Shown here one piece after another: positions 7,644 to 16,627 of a DNA stretch of 64,000 nt. The notes beneath the pieces were generated by a model. It was not told where the DNA came from, did no database searches, and saw only the letters and a list, made by a program, of their open reading frames with translations. Numbering within the stretch: the first letter of the stretch is position 1; every line of letters begins with the position of its first letter. The translations under genes and the position numbers were made by a program. The DNA lies in the NCBI RefSeq assembly GCF_900104675.1, contig NZ_LT629944.1:620001-684000 (forward strand), given 5' to 3'. The DNA is from Angelakisella massiliensis (GTDB taxonomy: Bacteria > Bacillota > Clostridia > Oscillospirales > Ruminococcaceae).

Positions 7644-8765
7644 TCAGTCGAACTGGCGCAGCCACTTGCCCATCTCCACCAAACCTGCTTCGATGATTTC
7701 CGGGGTATTGCCGTAGCCGATGCGAAGGGTGTGCTCCATCTCCATCACCGCTCCCGGCAGCAGCATCACGCCGGTTTCCTCCTGGAGGCGGCGGCAGAAT
7801 TCCTCTGAGGGCAGGTCCATGTCATAGCACAGCAAAGCGGTGGTACCACCCTGGGGAATCATCCAGGTGATGTGGGGCTCATTCTCCACCCACTTGGTGA
7901 GAAATTCCTTATTACGCCGCAGGATGCCCAGGTTTCGCTCCACGATTTTGTCCCGGTTCTCCAGGGCCAGAGCTGCCAGCAGATCGTTGATCATGCCGCA
8001 GCTGATGATATGGTAATCCCGCTGGTGGGCGATCTTCTCCACCAGCTCCACCGGAGCCGCTACCCAACCCATCCGCAGGCCCGCCAGGGAATAGGTCTTG
8101 GACAAGCTGCCGGTGGATACCGCTTTGGGATACAGATCAAACACGGAAGCGGTGAAGGGCTCTCCCTCATGGACCAGTCCCCGGTATACCTCGTCGCACA
8201 GCAGCCAGGCGTCATGCTCCCGGGCGATATCCACGATCTGACGGAGATAAGCCTCATCCATCACAGCACCGGTGGGGTTGTTGGGGTTATTGATGCAAAT
8301 CAGCTTCACGCCGCCTTCCGCCAGCTTCCGCAGCTCCTGGAGGTCCGGCAGATATCCGTTTTCCGGGCGCAGACGCAGGATATCCACCTTTGCTCCGATG
8401 GATTCCGGGATGGAATACAGCTGTTGGTAGGTAGGCAGCACCGAAATCACATGGTCCCCCGGTTCCACCAGGGTAAGCATCAAAATGGCATTTGCGCCGA
8501 TGGCCCCATGGGTAATGGCGATATTTTCCTTTTTCGCGGTGCGGTAGAGGCTGGCAATGGCGTTGCGCAGCCGGTCGCTTCCCTCAATGTCCCCATAAGT
8601 CAGCCGCATCTTTAAAATCTGGTCCTGAACCCCCTGGGGGTCGCCGGTCATCTCCAGCAGCTCCTGCACCGTCAAAGAGGCCACGCAGGTCTCCGCCAAA
8701 TTATAGCGGCAGCTGGTTTCATATTGGTTCATCCACATCTCAACGCCAAAATCCTTGATCTTCAT
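7644..8765 (-). CDS. PLP-dependent class I/II aminotransferase
   Basis: 373 residues, fold-type I aminotransferase. The PLP lysine is in SLSKTYSLAGLRMGW (about residue 222), the cofactor-binding NNPNNPTGA segment is near 166, and CDEVYRG near 193. The N-terminal sequence (DFGVEMWMNQYETSC) and lack of an obvious substrate signature prevent naming the amino acid. Start ATG 8765 is favoured over the in-frame GTG 8774 because AAAGGGTGA is then well spaced. Divergently arranged with the amidohydrolase operon and apparently monocistronic. Confidence 0.9.
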   Translation of the reverse strand: MKIKDFGVEMWMNQYETSCRYNLAETCVASLTVQELLEMTGDPQGVQDQILKMRLTYGDIEGSDRLRNAIASLYRTAKKENIAITHGAIGANAILMLTLVEPGDHVISVLPTYQQLYSIPESIGAKVDILRLRPENGYLPDLQELRKLAEGGVKLICINNPNNPTGAVMDEAYLRQIVDIAREHDAWLLCDEVYRGLVHEGEPFTASVFDLYPKAVSTGSLSKTYSLAGLRMGWVAAPVELVEKIAHQRDYHIISCGMINDLLAALALENRDKIVERNLGILRRNKEFLTKWVENEPHITWMIPQGGTTALLCYDMDLPSEEFCRRLQEETGVMLLPGAVMEMEHTLRIGYGNTPEIIEAGLVEMGKWLRQFD

Positions 8766-8872
8766 CTTCTTCACCCTTTACGGAAAAATCGGAGCCTGGA
8801 AGGCTTCTCCCCTGTAAGGGACAGGCGCAGCGCGGCTTCCTTCCGCCTGCTTCCTTCCGTTCCACTGGGGAT

Positions 8873-8900
8873 ATTGTAGCACAATCCGTCTGAAATACAA
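8873..8900 (-). promoter_or_regulatory. Promoter of the aminotransferase gene
   Basis: Minus strand: -35 TTGTAT (8895-8900), 16-bp spacer, -10 TACAAT (8873-8878), about 110 nt before the start codon. The rest of the 385-bp divergent gap up to 9150 shows no other feature I can support. Confidence 0.6.
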
Positions 8901-9150
8901 AGCAGTTTCTTCCATCTGCCCCTTTTGGATTTGTCCTCTTTGCTCTTTTTTTCATCAGCTGCGAAAACAGGCACAGATTTTCGTTTTAAATCAGGAAAAT
9001 CCCTATAAAAATCTTCTTTCAAAGCCGCCTCGTCCCTTTTCCCCCGCCTTGATTTGTGCTACAATAATCCGTATTAAACTGAGGCGGCTGCTGCTTGCTT
9101 TCAGTTATCTATTTTCCGGGGACCATTGCCCCTCCAAGGAGGAATCACTG

Positions 9151-9954
9151 TTGACCGCGCCTTATCTCATTGCTGATGCTCATACCCACATTTTCCCGTC
9201 CAAAATTGCCGAGAAGGCTGTCGCTTCCATTGGAAGCTTTTATCATATCCCCATGTGTCACCGGGGTTCTCCCGAGGCGCTGCTGGCCTCCGGAAGCCGT
9301 ATCGGCGTGCGGAAATACCTGGTATGCAGCACTGCCACCCGTCCTGGTCAGGTAACCTCCATCAACGATTTTATCCATGAAGCCTGCCTTGCCCATCCGG
9401 AATTTGTGGGACTGGCCACTCTTCATCCCGATTATGAGGATATTGAAGGGGAAATCCAGCGGGTAAAGGAATTGGGGCTTCACGGCATCAAGCTTCATCC
9501 CGATTTTCAGCAGTTTAACATTGACGATCCCGCCGCGATCCATATGTATCGTCTGCTGGCCCGGGCAGGTCTGCCGGTGCTGTTCCATACCGGGGACAAC
9601 CGGTACGATTACTCCGCTCCCACCCGTTTGGTACGGGTAGCCAGGGAAATTCCCGAGCTGACCTGCATTGCCGCTCATTTCGGGGGCTACAGCCGCTGGC
9701 AGGACTGTGACCTGTACAAGGACTGCCCCAATGTCTGGTTTGACACCAGCAGCAGCCTGTTCACCCTGCCTGTGGAGCGGGCCATGGAACTGATCGAAGA
9801 ACTTGGGGAGGATCGCTTTCTGTTCGGCACCGACTTTCCCATGTGGGACCATGAAGAGGAGCTGGAGCGGTTCCTCCGCCTGCCCCTTACCGAAGCCCAG
9901 CGGGTGAAGATCTTTGGAGGCAACTTCCAGCGCTTGTTTGGGGTGACCTTATGA
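9151..9954 (+). CDS. Amidohydrolase family metal-dependent hydrolase
   Basis: 267 residues, of the amidohydrolase_2 (TIM-barrel) family. Metal ligands are recognisable: HTH near residues 11-13, GIKLHPDF near 111-118, PVLFHTGD near 145, HFGGY near 175, and FGTDFPMW near 230. The substrate is unknown; relatives include decarboxylases and lactonases. TTG 9151 is chosen because AAGGAGG is 8 nt upstream and the metal motif then falls at the usual place. Its stop overlaps the next gene by 4 nt (ATGA), so the two are translationally coupled. Confidence 0.88.
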   Translation: MTAPYLIADAHTHIFPSKIAEKAVASIGSFYHIPMCHRGSPEALLASGSRIGVRKYLVCSTATRPGQVTSINDFIHEACLAHPEFVGLATLHPDYEDIEGEIQRVKELGLHGIKLHPDFQQFNIDDPAAIHMYRLLARAGLPVLFHTGDNRYDYSAPTRLVRVAREIPELTCIAAHFGGYSRWQDCDLYKDCPNVWFDTSSSLFTLPVERAMELIEELGEDRFLFGTDFPMWDHEEELERFLRLPLTEAQRVKIFGGNFQRLFGVTL

Positions 9955-10832
9955 ACAATGTGCTTCGACTGCTGGGATTGACCGGCGCCGCAGGGGCGGC
10001 GGCTCTGGCGGGAGAAATGTCGCTGAGCCACTGTCTGCTGGAAACACCGGTCATTCATCTTGCCTGTGACGGGCTTCCCGCTGCTTTGGAAGGATTGCGG
10101 ATACTTCACCTGTCGGATCTCCACTGCCGGATGTGGGGAAAAAGCCACCGCCGCCTGCTGGAGGCCGCCTGTGGGCTGGATCCTCAGCTGGTAGTGATGA
10201 CGGGGGATATGATCGACCGGGTGGAGGATGATTTCGGGGTGATCTGGGACCTGTGCGGGCAGCTGTCCCGCCGGTGGCCGGTTTTCTTTGCCCCCGGCAA
10301 TCATGAGCAGCGCCTCAGCTCCGCCAACCGTTCCCTGCTGTATGAAGGGATGGAAGCTATGGGGGTAACGGTTCTGCTCAATCAAAAGCAGGAACTGGCC
10401 TTTGGGGACGGCAGGCTGACCCTGTGGGGGTTGGCTCTTTCCACCCGGTACGAGCGCAATTATATCAACGGCAAAAACGTGGACGTCACCCTCACGGCGG
10501 CGGATGTAAATGAACTGCTGGGCAAGGCCGACCCAGGGGTCTTTCATCTGCTGCTGGCCCACAATCCCCTCTTTTTCTCCGCCTACCGCCGTTGGGGGGC
10601 AAATCTCACCCTCTCCGGCCATGTGCACGGGGGAATGGTGCGGCTGCCTGGGGTGGGAGGGCTTCTCTCCCCGGAGCGGTGCTTTTTCCCCCAATATGAC
10701 GGCGGACTGTATGGGAACAGTCAAAGGCAAATGTATGTCAGCCGGGGCCTCAGCGGCGGTCCCCGGTTTCTCAATCATCCCCAACTGCCGCTGCTGGTGC
10801 TTCATCATACTGAGAAAACGGAGAAAGCATAA
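9951..10832 (+). CDS. Membrane-anchored metallophosphoesterase
   Basis: 293 residues with calcineurin-like motifs in order: LSDLHCRMWG (D-x-H, about 54), VVMTGDMIDR (GDxxDR, about 83), FFAPGNHEQ (GNHE, about 112), LLLAHNP (about 200) and LSGHVHGG (GHxH, about 220). A short hydrophobic N-terminal stretch (LRLLGLTGAAGAAALAG) probably anchors or exports it. Family members of this type (YkuE-like) cleave lipid-linked phosphoesters such as UDP-diacylglucosamine relatives, but the substrate cannot be told here. Second gene of a four-gene run. Confidence 0.88.
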   Translation: MNNVLRLLGLTGAAGAAALAGEMSLSHCLLETPVIHLACDGLPAALEGLRILHLSDLHCRMWGKSHRRLLEAACGLDPQLVVMTGDMIDRVEDDFGVIWDLCGQLSRRWPVFFAPGNHEQRLSSANRSLLYEGMEAMGVTVLLNQKQELAFGDGRLTLWGLALSTRYERNYINGKNVDVTLTAADVNELLGKADPGVFHLLLAHNPLFFSAYRRWGANLTLSGHVHGGMVRLPGVGGLLSPERCFFPQYDGGLYGNSQRQMYVSRGLSGGPRFLNHPQLPLLVLHHTEKTEKA

Positions 10833-10859
10833 TGATTCTTCACGCTGGAGGCGTTGTAT

Positions 10860-11495
10860 TTGAGTAATTATATTTTGCAGACCCGGGGATTGGGTTTTCT
10901 GGATCTGCTGCGGTATCCCGATCTTTCTATTGAAGAAAATAAAGCTACCTTTATCCTGGGGGAGAGCGGCTGCGGCAAATCCACTTTGCTGCGGCTTTTT
11001 AACGCCACCCTTCTGCCCTCTGCGGGAGAAATTTTTTACCGGGGAGAAAATATCAGGCAGCTGGAGGTACTGTCCTACCGGAAAAAGGTGCTGCTGGCCT
11101 CCCAGGACGTCTATCTCTTTGACGGAAGCATCCGGGATAATTTTAATGCTTATTATCAGCTGCGGGAACAGGCCCCCATTGATGAGAAAACCATGTCCAC
11201 TTTTCTCTCCCTGTGCTGTCTGGATTTTGACCTGGATACTCCCTGCGGACGCCTTTCCGGCGGAGAGCGGCAGCGGGTTTTTCTGGCCATCTGCGTCTCC
11301 TTCGGCTTTGACGTGCTGCTGCTGGACGAGCCCACCTCCGCTCTGGATGAAAAGACTGCCCGGCAGCTGATGACCAATCTCAAAGAATACATCTCCGCCC
11401 AGGGAAAAACACTGGCAGCGGTCAGTCACAGCCGGGAATTGGCGGAAGCCTTTGGGGACCGGATCATTCTGCTGGAAAAGGGGGCGCAGCCATGA
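10860..11495 (+). CDS. fetA: ABC transporter ATP-binding protein, FetA-like
   Basis: About 211 residues. Walker A GESGCGKST (about 34), Q-loop LLASQDVYLF, signature LSGGERQR, Walker B VLLLDEPTSALD, and H-switch VSHS are all intact. Similarity in layout to E. coli FetA (YbbL), and the adjacent FetB-like permease, give the name. FetAB exports iron and protects against peroxide stress in E. coli; that role here is inferred. TTG 10860 lies 9 nt after GGAGG; TTG 10854 is an alternative but only 3 nt from it. Confidence 0.85.
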   Translation: MSNYILQTRGLGFLDLLRYPDLSIEENKATFILGESGCGKSTLLRLFNATLLPSAGEIFYRGENIRQLEVLSYRKKVLLASQDVYLFDGSIRDNFNAYYQLREQAPIDEKTMSTFLSLCCLDFDLDTPCGRLSGGERQRVFLAICVSFGFDVLLLDEPTSALDEKTARQLMTNLKEYISAQGKTLAAVSHSRELAEAFGDRIILLEKGAQP

Positions 11496-12271
11496 ACGGT
11501 GGTATTGTGGAAATTCAGCTGCAGCAGTTTGTGCTGGTATATCTGCTGCTGTTGGTGGCGGCGGCCATCATGAAAAAGTGCCAGATCGACCAGACCAAAC
11601 TGCTCATCGTAGCCAGCCTGCGGATGTCGGTGCAGCTGGTGATTGCGGGGTTCATCCTCACGATTATTTTTGAAAACCCCCATCCTCAGTTTACCCTGGC
11701 TTACCTGGCAGCCATGACCATCTTTGCCATCTTCCGGGTACTGTCCAAAAACAAGGGCCTCAATCGCCGCTTTCAGCTGGTCATCGCCCTGTCCATCGCT
11801 CTGTCGGGGCTATTGGCGGTGTTGTTTTTTATCTGCGTGGTGGTGCGGGAAAGCTTTTTCAATCCCCAGTACGCCATTCCCCTCAGCGGTATGATCATGG
11901 GCAACACCATGAATGGCGTCTCCCTGGGCATCAAAACCTTCCGGGAAAGCCTGGAGGGACAGCAAAGGAAGATTGGCACGTTGCTGTCCATCGGCGCTTC
12001 TCCCCAAAAGATCCTGCTGCCCTTTGTCCGTCAGGCTATGGAGACCGCTCTGCTGCCCACCATGAACTCCATGCTGGGGATGGGGATCGTCTCCCTGCCC
12101 GGCATGATGACAGGACAAATCCTGTCCGGCACCATGCCCGGCACCGCCATCCTTTATCAGATCGCCATGATGATCTCCATCTGTACAGTGGTATGTATGG
12201 CCTGCTTCGGCTCCCTTTATTTCGGCTATCGCACCCTCTATCGGAAGGATACACAGATCATTGAGCTGTGA
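11492..12271 (+). CDS. fetB: FetB-like (UPF0014) ABC transporter permease
   Basis: 259 residues with about seven hydrophobic segments. The family hallmark SGMIMGNTMNGVSLGIKTFRE appears as GMIMGNTMNGVSLG (about 130), and LPGMMTGQILSG (about 200) is the conserved C-terminal loop of the UPF0014 family. It overlaps the ATPase gene by 4 nt (ATGA). Together they form a two-component exporter of likely metal cations. No terminator is obvious directly after it. Confidence 0.9.
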   Translation: MNGGIVEIQLQQFVLVYLLLLVAAAIMKKCQIDQTKLLIVASLRMSVQLVIAGFILTIIFENPHPQFTLAYLAAMTIFAIFRVLSKNKGLNRRFQLVIALSIALSGLLAVLFFICVVVRESFFNPQYAIPLSGMIMGNTMNGVSLGIKTFRESLEGQQRKIGTLLSIGASPQKILLPFVRQAMETALLPTMNSMLGMGIVSLPGMMTGQILSGTMPGTAILYQIAMMISICTVVCMACFGSLYFGYRTLYRKDTQIIEL

Positions 12272-12279
12272 AAAACTTC

Positions 12280-12308
12280 TTGACGGCTGAGGCTCCTTGA
12301 TTTAAGAT
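12280..12308 (+). promoter_or_regulatory. Possible promoter of the DUF362 gene
   Basis: -35 TTGACG (12280-12285), 17-bp spacer, -10 TAAGAT (12303-12308), 48 nt upstream of ATG 12356. Confidence 0.5.
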
Positions 12309-12355
12309 TAAAAAATAAGTTTTATAAGCAATTTTTTCCACAAGGAGGATTTTTC

Positions 12356-13480
12356 ATGTCATCCAAAGTTTATTTCTCCGACCTGCGGGCACTGCCCGGA
12401 ACCGACCTGCTGGGAAAACTGAAAAAGCTCATTCGGGCCGCCGGTATCGGTCAGATTGATTTTGAAAACAAAATGGTCGCCATTAAAATCCACTTCGGTG
12501 AGCCGGGCAACCTTTCCTATCTCCGGCCCAACTACGCCAAAGCGGTGGCGGACGTCATCAAGGACCTGGGAGGCAAACCTTTCCTTACCGACTGCAACAC
12601 CCTCTATGTGGGACGGCGGAAAAACGCCCTGGACCACATTGACGCGGCCTATGAAAATGGTTTCACCCCCTATTCCACCGGATGTCAGGTGATCATTGCC
12701 GACGGTCTCAAGGGTACCGACGATGTGGCGGTTCCTGTGGCAGGCGGCAACTATGTCAAGGCGGCCAAAATTGGCCGGGCCATTATGGACGCTGATGTCT
12801 TTATCAGCCTCAATCACTTCAAAGGCCATGAATCCACCGGCTTCGGCGGCGCCATCAAGAACATCGGCATGGGCTGCGGCAGCCGGGCAGGAAAGATGGA
12901 GCAGCACAACGCCGGCAAGCCTACCGTCAATGAGGAGCTGTGCCGGGGATGTCATGTCTGCGCCAAGAACTGTGCCCACGATGCCATCTCCTTCGGGGCG
13001 AACCGGAAGGCTTCCATCGACCACAACAAGTGCGTTGGCTGCGGCCGCTGCCTGGGGGCCTGCAACTTCGACGCCATCTACAATGAGAACTATTCCGCCA
13101 ACGCGGAACTGAACTGCAAAATGGCAGAATACGCCAAAGCGGTGGTGGATGGCCGTCCTCAGTTCCATATCAGCCTGGTCATCGACGTCTCCCCCTACTG
13201 CGACTGCCATGCGGAAAATGATGTGCCTATCATCCCTGATGTGGGTATGTTCGCCAGCTTCGACCCTGTGGCCCTGGATCAGGCCTGCGCCGACGCCTGC
13301 AACAAAATGCCCCCCATGCCCGGCAGTCTGCTGGATGATCATATCCATGCGGAAGGTTTTGTGGACCATCATGACCATTTCACCAACACCTCTCCCGAGA
13401 CCGATTGGAAGGTCTGCCTGGAGCACTGTGAGGAAATCGGCCTGGGCAGCCGGGAATATGAGTTGATCACCGTCAAATAA
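12356..13480 (+). CDS. DUF362 protein with two [4Fe-4S] ferredoxin motifs
   Basis: 374 residues. The N-terminal and C-terminal parts match the DUF362 fold (VAIKIHFGEPGNLSYLRP near 42; HFKGHESTGFGGAIKN near 158). Inserted at about 193-240 are two ferredoxin motifs, CRGCHVCAKNCAHDA and CVGCGRCLGACNFDA. The combination suggests an electron-transfer or redox role; no substrate is known for the family. ATG 12356 follows AAGGAGG. The gene has its own promoter candidate and a strong terminator, so it is monocistronic. Confidence 0.9.
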   Translation: MSSKVYFSDLRALPGTDLLGKLKKLIRAAGIGQIDFENKMVAIKIHFGEPGNLSYLRPNYAKAVADVIKDLGGKPFLTDCNTLYVGRRKNALDHIDAAYENGFTPYSTGCQVIIADGLKGTDDVAVPVAGGNYVKAAKIGRAIMDADVFISLNHFKGHESTGFGGAIKNIGMGCGSRAGKMEQHNAGKPTVNEELCRGCHVCAKNCAHDAISFGANRKASIDHNKCVGCGRCLGACNFDAIYNENYSANAELNCKMAEYAKAVVDGRPQFHISLVIDVSPYCDCHAENDVPIIPDVGMFASFDPVALDQACADACNKMPPMPGSLLDDHIHAEGFVDHHDHFTNTSPETDWKVCLEHCEEIGLGSREYELITVK

Positions 13481-13517
13481 TCCCTATTCTTCTTTTGCTC
13501 CCCTTGTAGTCAAAAAG

Positions 13518-13570
13518 ATAAGCGGCGTTTTCACCGGCACACAGTCCGGCAAAAGCGCCGCTTTTTTCTT
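13518..13570 (+). terminator. Terminator after the DUF362 gene
   Basis: AAGCGGCG...CGCCGCTT outer stem with an inner CCGG/CCGG pair, followed by TTTTTTCTTTT. It lies between convergent genes and the outer stem can also serve the minus-strand YitT gene. Confidence 0.8.
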
Positions 13571-13613
13571 TTCTCTGAATATCTCCCCCTGGGGGTACAA
13601 GCTCTCTTTCCTC

Positions 13614-14480
13614 TCAGCGGTAGACCTTACCCATGGTAAAGCCCCGGCCGCGGACCTCGTTGGCCCGGCTGACGATCAGAAAGGCTTTGGGGTCTATTTC
13701 GTTGACCCAGGCGCTCAGGCGGGGCAGCTCCCGGTTTCCTACCACCGTCATCACCACGGGAATCTGCTGCCGCAGGTGTCCTGTTTCCGCTGTCAGCAGG
13801 GTGGTGCCCCGGTCCATCCGGGTCTGGATCATGTCGTTGATCTCCTCGTATTTCTGACTGATGATCTGCACCTGGGTCTGGCTCTTGCCCAGCAGCAGCA
13901 CCCGGTCCAGCACAAAGGTATAGATGATGACCACCAGAATACCGTAAAGCACCTGCTCCCCATTGGAGAAGAAGAACTGGAGTACCAGGATAACACAATC
14001 AAAGACATACAAAGAAACAGACACCGGAATTCCTGTCTTTTTTTGCAGCACCAGCGGAGGGATATCCATGCCGCCGGTGGATGCCCCCGCCCGAATGACC
14101 AGACCCATACCGACACCAATGAGGCCTCCGGCATAAAGCACTGCCAGCATGGGGGCCCGGGTCAGCTGGGTGATGCCGGGAATTTGCTGGAGCACTGACA
14201 GGATAAGTGGGTAATAAAAGGTACTGAGCAGTGTGGTGAAGGCAAAATTCTTCCCCAGCACCCAAAAGCCCAGCAGGAACATCAGTACATTAAACGCCCC
14301 TACAAAGGCGGCAACGGGAACTCCCGCCAGGTAGTTAAAAAAGAGTGCCAGGCCGGTGGTTCCTCCGGTGATGAGGTGATTGGGCAGAATAAAGGCCGCC
14401 ACAGCAAAGGCATAAGCGGTATTGCCCAAAAGGATTACTCCGATGGGCACCAGTTTTTGAAGATGCTTCATGAACATCAT
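13614..14480 (-). CDS. YitT family membrane protein (DUF161 + DUF2179)
   Basis: 288 residues. Five to six hydrophobic segments occupy residues 10-180, including the typical PNHLITGGTTGLALFFNY and ASTGGMDIPPLVL glycine-rich loops. The soluble C-terminal DUF2179 domain (about 205-288) contains GTTLLTAETGHLRQ and ends RGRGFTMGKVYR. Transport or regulatory role is unknown for the family. ATG 14480 has AAAGGAG close upstream; ATG 14477 is equally possible. The 290-bp gap to the lipoprotein gene (14481-14773) holds nothing I can name. Confidence 0.9.
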   Translation of the reverse strand: MMFMKHLQKLVPIGVILLGNTAYAFAVAAFILPNHLITGGTTGLALFFNYLAGVPVAAFVGAFNVLMFLLGFWVLGKNFAFTTLLSTFYYPLILSVLQQIPGITQLTRAPMLAVLYAGGLIGVGMGLVIRAGASTGGMDIPPLVLQKKTGIPVSVSLYVFDCVILVLQFFFSNGEQVLYGILVVIIYTFVLDRVLLLGKSQTQVQIISQKYEEINDMIQTRMDRGTTLLTAETGHLRQQIPVVMTVVGNRELPRLSAWVNEIDPKAFLIVSRANEVRGRGFTMGKVYR

Positions 14481-14773
14481 ACGCTCCTTTTTTGGGAGAT
14501 GGCCGGACTGAACCAGACTGGTACAACCGGACAGGAATCAGTATACCATGATCCGCTCCAAAGGGAAAGTCCCTTTCCACATCCTTTGGGGGCTGTCAGT
14601 CTTATTGGAAAAATGGCTTTTCTCAGCGGTAAAAAAGGCGCAGCCTCCGGAAGGTGTTTTCGGAAAGCTGCGCAATGATAAGCTGAAATTCTTTTCTGCA
14701 GAGACGGCTGATGAGCCCTTGCATCCTGGTTCTCCAAAACAGGAGCCTGCCGTTTTCTCCGCCTGTATCATGG

Positions 14774-15481
14774 TCAAAGGGCCGAAACCGCCTGGAGAAC
14801 AGTGCCGTCCTTCCCCTCAACGATTCGGAAGGTATAGGTCAGCTCCCGGCTCTCCATCACCTGACCGGTTTCCACATTCCATTTGTCCAGCCGGATGCCG
14901 TAAGCGGCGGTTTGCCCCTCCACCGTTTCATCCACAATGGAAAGATCTCCCCAAAATCCTTCTCCGGCGGCAATAAACAGATAGGCGTCCTTTTCCTCAT
15001 TGTAACTGGGCAGCATCCGGGGGTCATCGGAAAGGGGATACTCATAATCTTCTATCCCGTAATGCTCCCATACATAGGAGACAAGGCGCTGCCGTGGGAC
15101 AAACAGATATCCTCTCTCGTCAGTCTCAAACTCATCCTCATGATAAGCGCAAAGCTGAAACAGACTGTTGCGGCCAATGGCCTCCCGGTCCAGTTCCTCC
15201 ACCGAGGCAAAGGATTCGGTATAAAACCCGGCAAACTCCAGGGCGTACTCCCGCATCCTCTCCAGGTCCTCCCCTGTCAGGGAAGAGAACTCCTCTTCGC
15301 CGGAGGATGAGGCTTCTGGCGCGCTGGATTCCATGGCCGGAGAGGCCCCGCTTTCCTCAGCAGAAGAACTCTCCGAAATGGACGCTTCCGCCTGAGAAGA
15401 AGCTGGGACGGTTTCTTCCCCGCATCCGCAGGCCAGTACCCCGCAGAGGATAGCCACAGCAAGGCAAAGCATTTTCTTCAT
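14774..15481 (-). CDS. Predicted lipoprotein of unknown function
   Basis: 235 residues. MKKMLCLAVAILCGVLAC is a lipoprotein signal with VLAC as the lipobox. A low-complexity Ser/Glu/Ala linker follows (about residues 25-70), then a soluble domain of about 165 residues, DLERMREYALEFAGFYT...VSAL, that I do not recognise. ATG 15481 is chosen because AAAGGAG precedes it and it begins the signal peptide. It is anchored on the outer face of the membrane. Nothing links it functionally to the transporter operon upstream. Confidence 0.8.
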   Translation of the reverse strand: MKKMLCLAVAILCGVLACGCGEETVPASSQAEASISESSSAEESGASPAMESSAPEASSSGEEEFSSLTGEDLERMREYALEFAGFYTESFASVEELDREAIGRNSLFQLCAYHEDEFETDERGYLFVPRQRLVSYVWEHYGIEDYEYPLSDDPRMLPSYNEEKDAYLFIAAGEGFWGDLSIVDETVEGQTAAYGIRLDKWNVETGQVMESRELTYTFRIVEGKDGTVLQAVSAL

Positions 15482-15685
15482 CGTTTCCGCTCCTTTCAGC
15501 GGCGTCAACAATAACCAGCAGCTGCCGGTATTCTGTTTCAAAACATTCCCCTGAAAAAACGGCACCGGCCTCCAAAAAAAGCCAGTGCCGCCGCTTCCGG
15601 TCATCTCTTGCTGCGGCGGATGAACCGGGAGATTTTTCTTTGTGTCAAACTGTACCCAAGCAAATTTTCAGGTCCCGCCAGGACG

Positions 15686-16627
15686 TCAGTCCTGTGCCAC
15701 AGCGGCCCGGTAGCCTTCCATCTCCTGATGATTGCCCAGAACAAAGTGTCCCGGCTCCACTTCCTCCCAGAAGGGCGGGTCCTCCTCATAATGATGGCAG
15801 GAGGGGTCGTATACCTTGAGAACCTTTTTCCGCTCGGAAATGGGGTCCGGCTGGGGGATGGCAGAGAGAAGGGCCTGGGTGTAGGGATGGAGGGGATGAC
15901 GGAACAGCAGCTCTGTTTCCGCCAGCTCCACGATCACGCCCTTATGGATAACGGCGATACGGTCGGTAATAAAGCGCATCACCGACAGATCGTGGGCAAT
16001 GAACAGATAGGTCAGTCCCCGCTTCCGCTGAAGCTCCGCCAGCAGGTTGAGGACCTGGGCCCGGATGGAGACGTCCAGGGCGGAGATGGGCTCGTCGGCG
16101 ATGATGAATTCCGGCTCCATAATCAGGGAGCGGGCGATGCCGATCCGCTGCCGCTGTCCGCCGGAAAACTCATGGGGAAAACGGCTGGCGAATTCCGGCA
16201 GCAGACCCACATCCAGCAGGGCCTGCTCCACCCGGCGCTTCCGCTCCTCAGGGGAGAAGTGACCGATGTTGTAAAGGCCCTCGGAGATGATGTAATCCAC
16301 CTTGGCCCGCTCGTTGAGGGAGGCCATGGGGTCCTGGAAGATCATCTGGATCTCCCGGGTGATTTTTTTATCCAGCTCTCTGGAGATCTTGCCGCTGATC
16401 CGCTCCCCCTTGTAAAGGACTTCCCCCTTGGTGACGGGATTGATCCGGATGATGGCCCGGCCGATGGTGGTTTTGCCGGAGCCGGACTCCCCCACCAGTC
16501 CGAAGGTCTCCCCCCGGTAGATGTCGAAGCTGACCCCGTCCACCGCCACAAAGCGGTTCTTCCGTTCCCCGAATACCACCTGAAGGTCCCGGACCGACAG
16601 CAGCACTTCCTTCTTTTCAGCAGTCAT
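15686..16627 (-). CDS. oppF: Oligopeptide ABC transporter ATPase, OppF/DppF-like
   Basis: 313 residues. Walker [10 protein letters not shown] (about 45), signature [14 protein letters not shown] (about 160), Walker [13 protein letters not shown], and H-switch IAHDLSV are intact. The C-terminal segment [19 protein letters not shown] is the oligo_HPY extension specific to peptide importers. It overlaps the upstream ATPase gene by 11 nt. It is the last transporter gene in the operon oppA-B-C-D-F. Confidence 0.93.
   Translation of the reverse strand: MTAEKKEVLLSVRDLQVVFGERKNRFVAVDGVSFDIYRGETFGLVGESGSGKTTIGRAIIRINPVTKGEVLYKGERISGKISRELDKKITREIQMIFQDPMASLNERAKVDYIISEGLYNIGHFSPEERKRRVEQALLDVGLLPEFASRFPHEFSGGQRQRIGIARSLIMEPEFIIADEPISALDVSIRAQVLNLLAELQRKRGLTYLFIAHDLSVMRFITDRIAVIHKGVIVELAETELLFRHPLHPYTQALLSAIPQPDPISERKKVLKVYDPSCHHYEEDPPFWEEVEPGHFVLGNHQEMEGYRAAVAQD

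Noticed and set aside
9687-11429. 580-codon minus-strand frame
   Set aside because: Runs antisense to three plus-strand genes with intact catalytic motifs.
15560-15602. Terminator near GGCACCGGC...GCCAGTGCC
   Set aside because: The homopolymer run is in the loop rather than after the stem, so it is not an intrinsic terminator.
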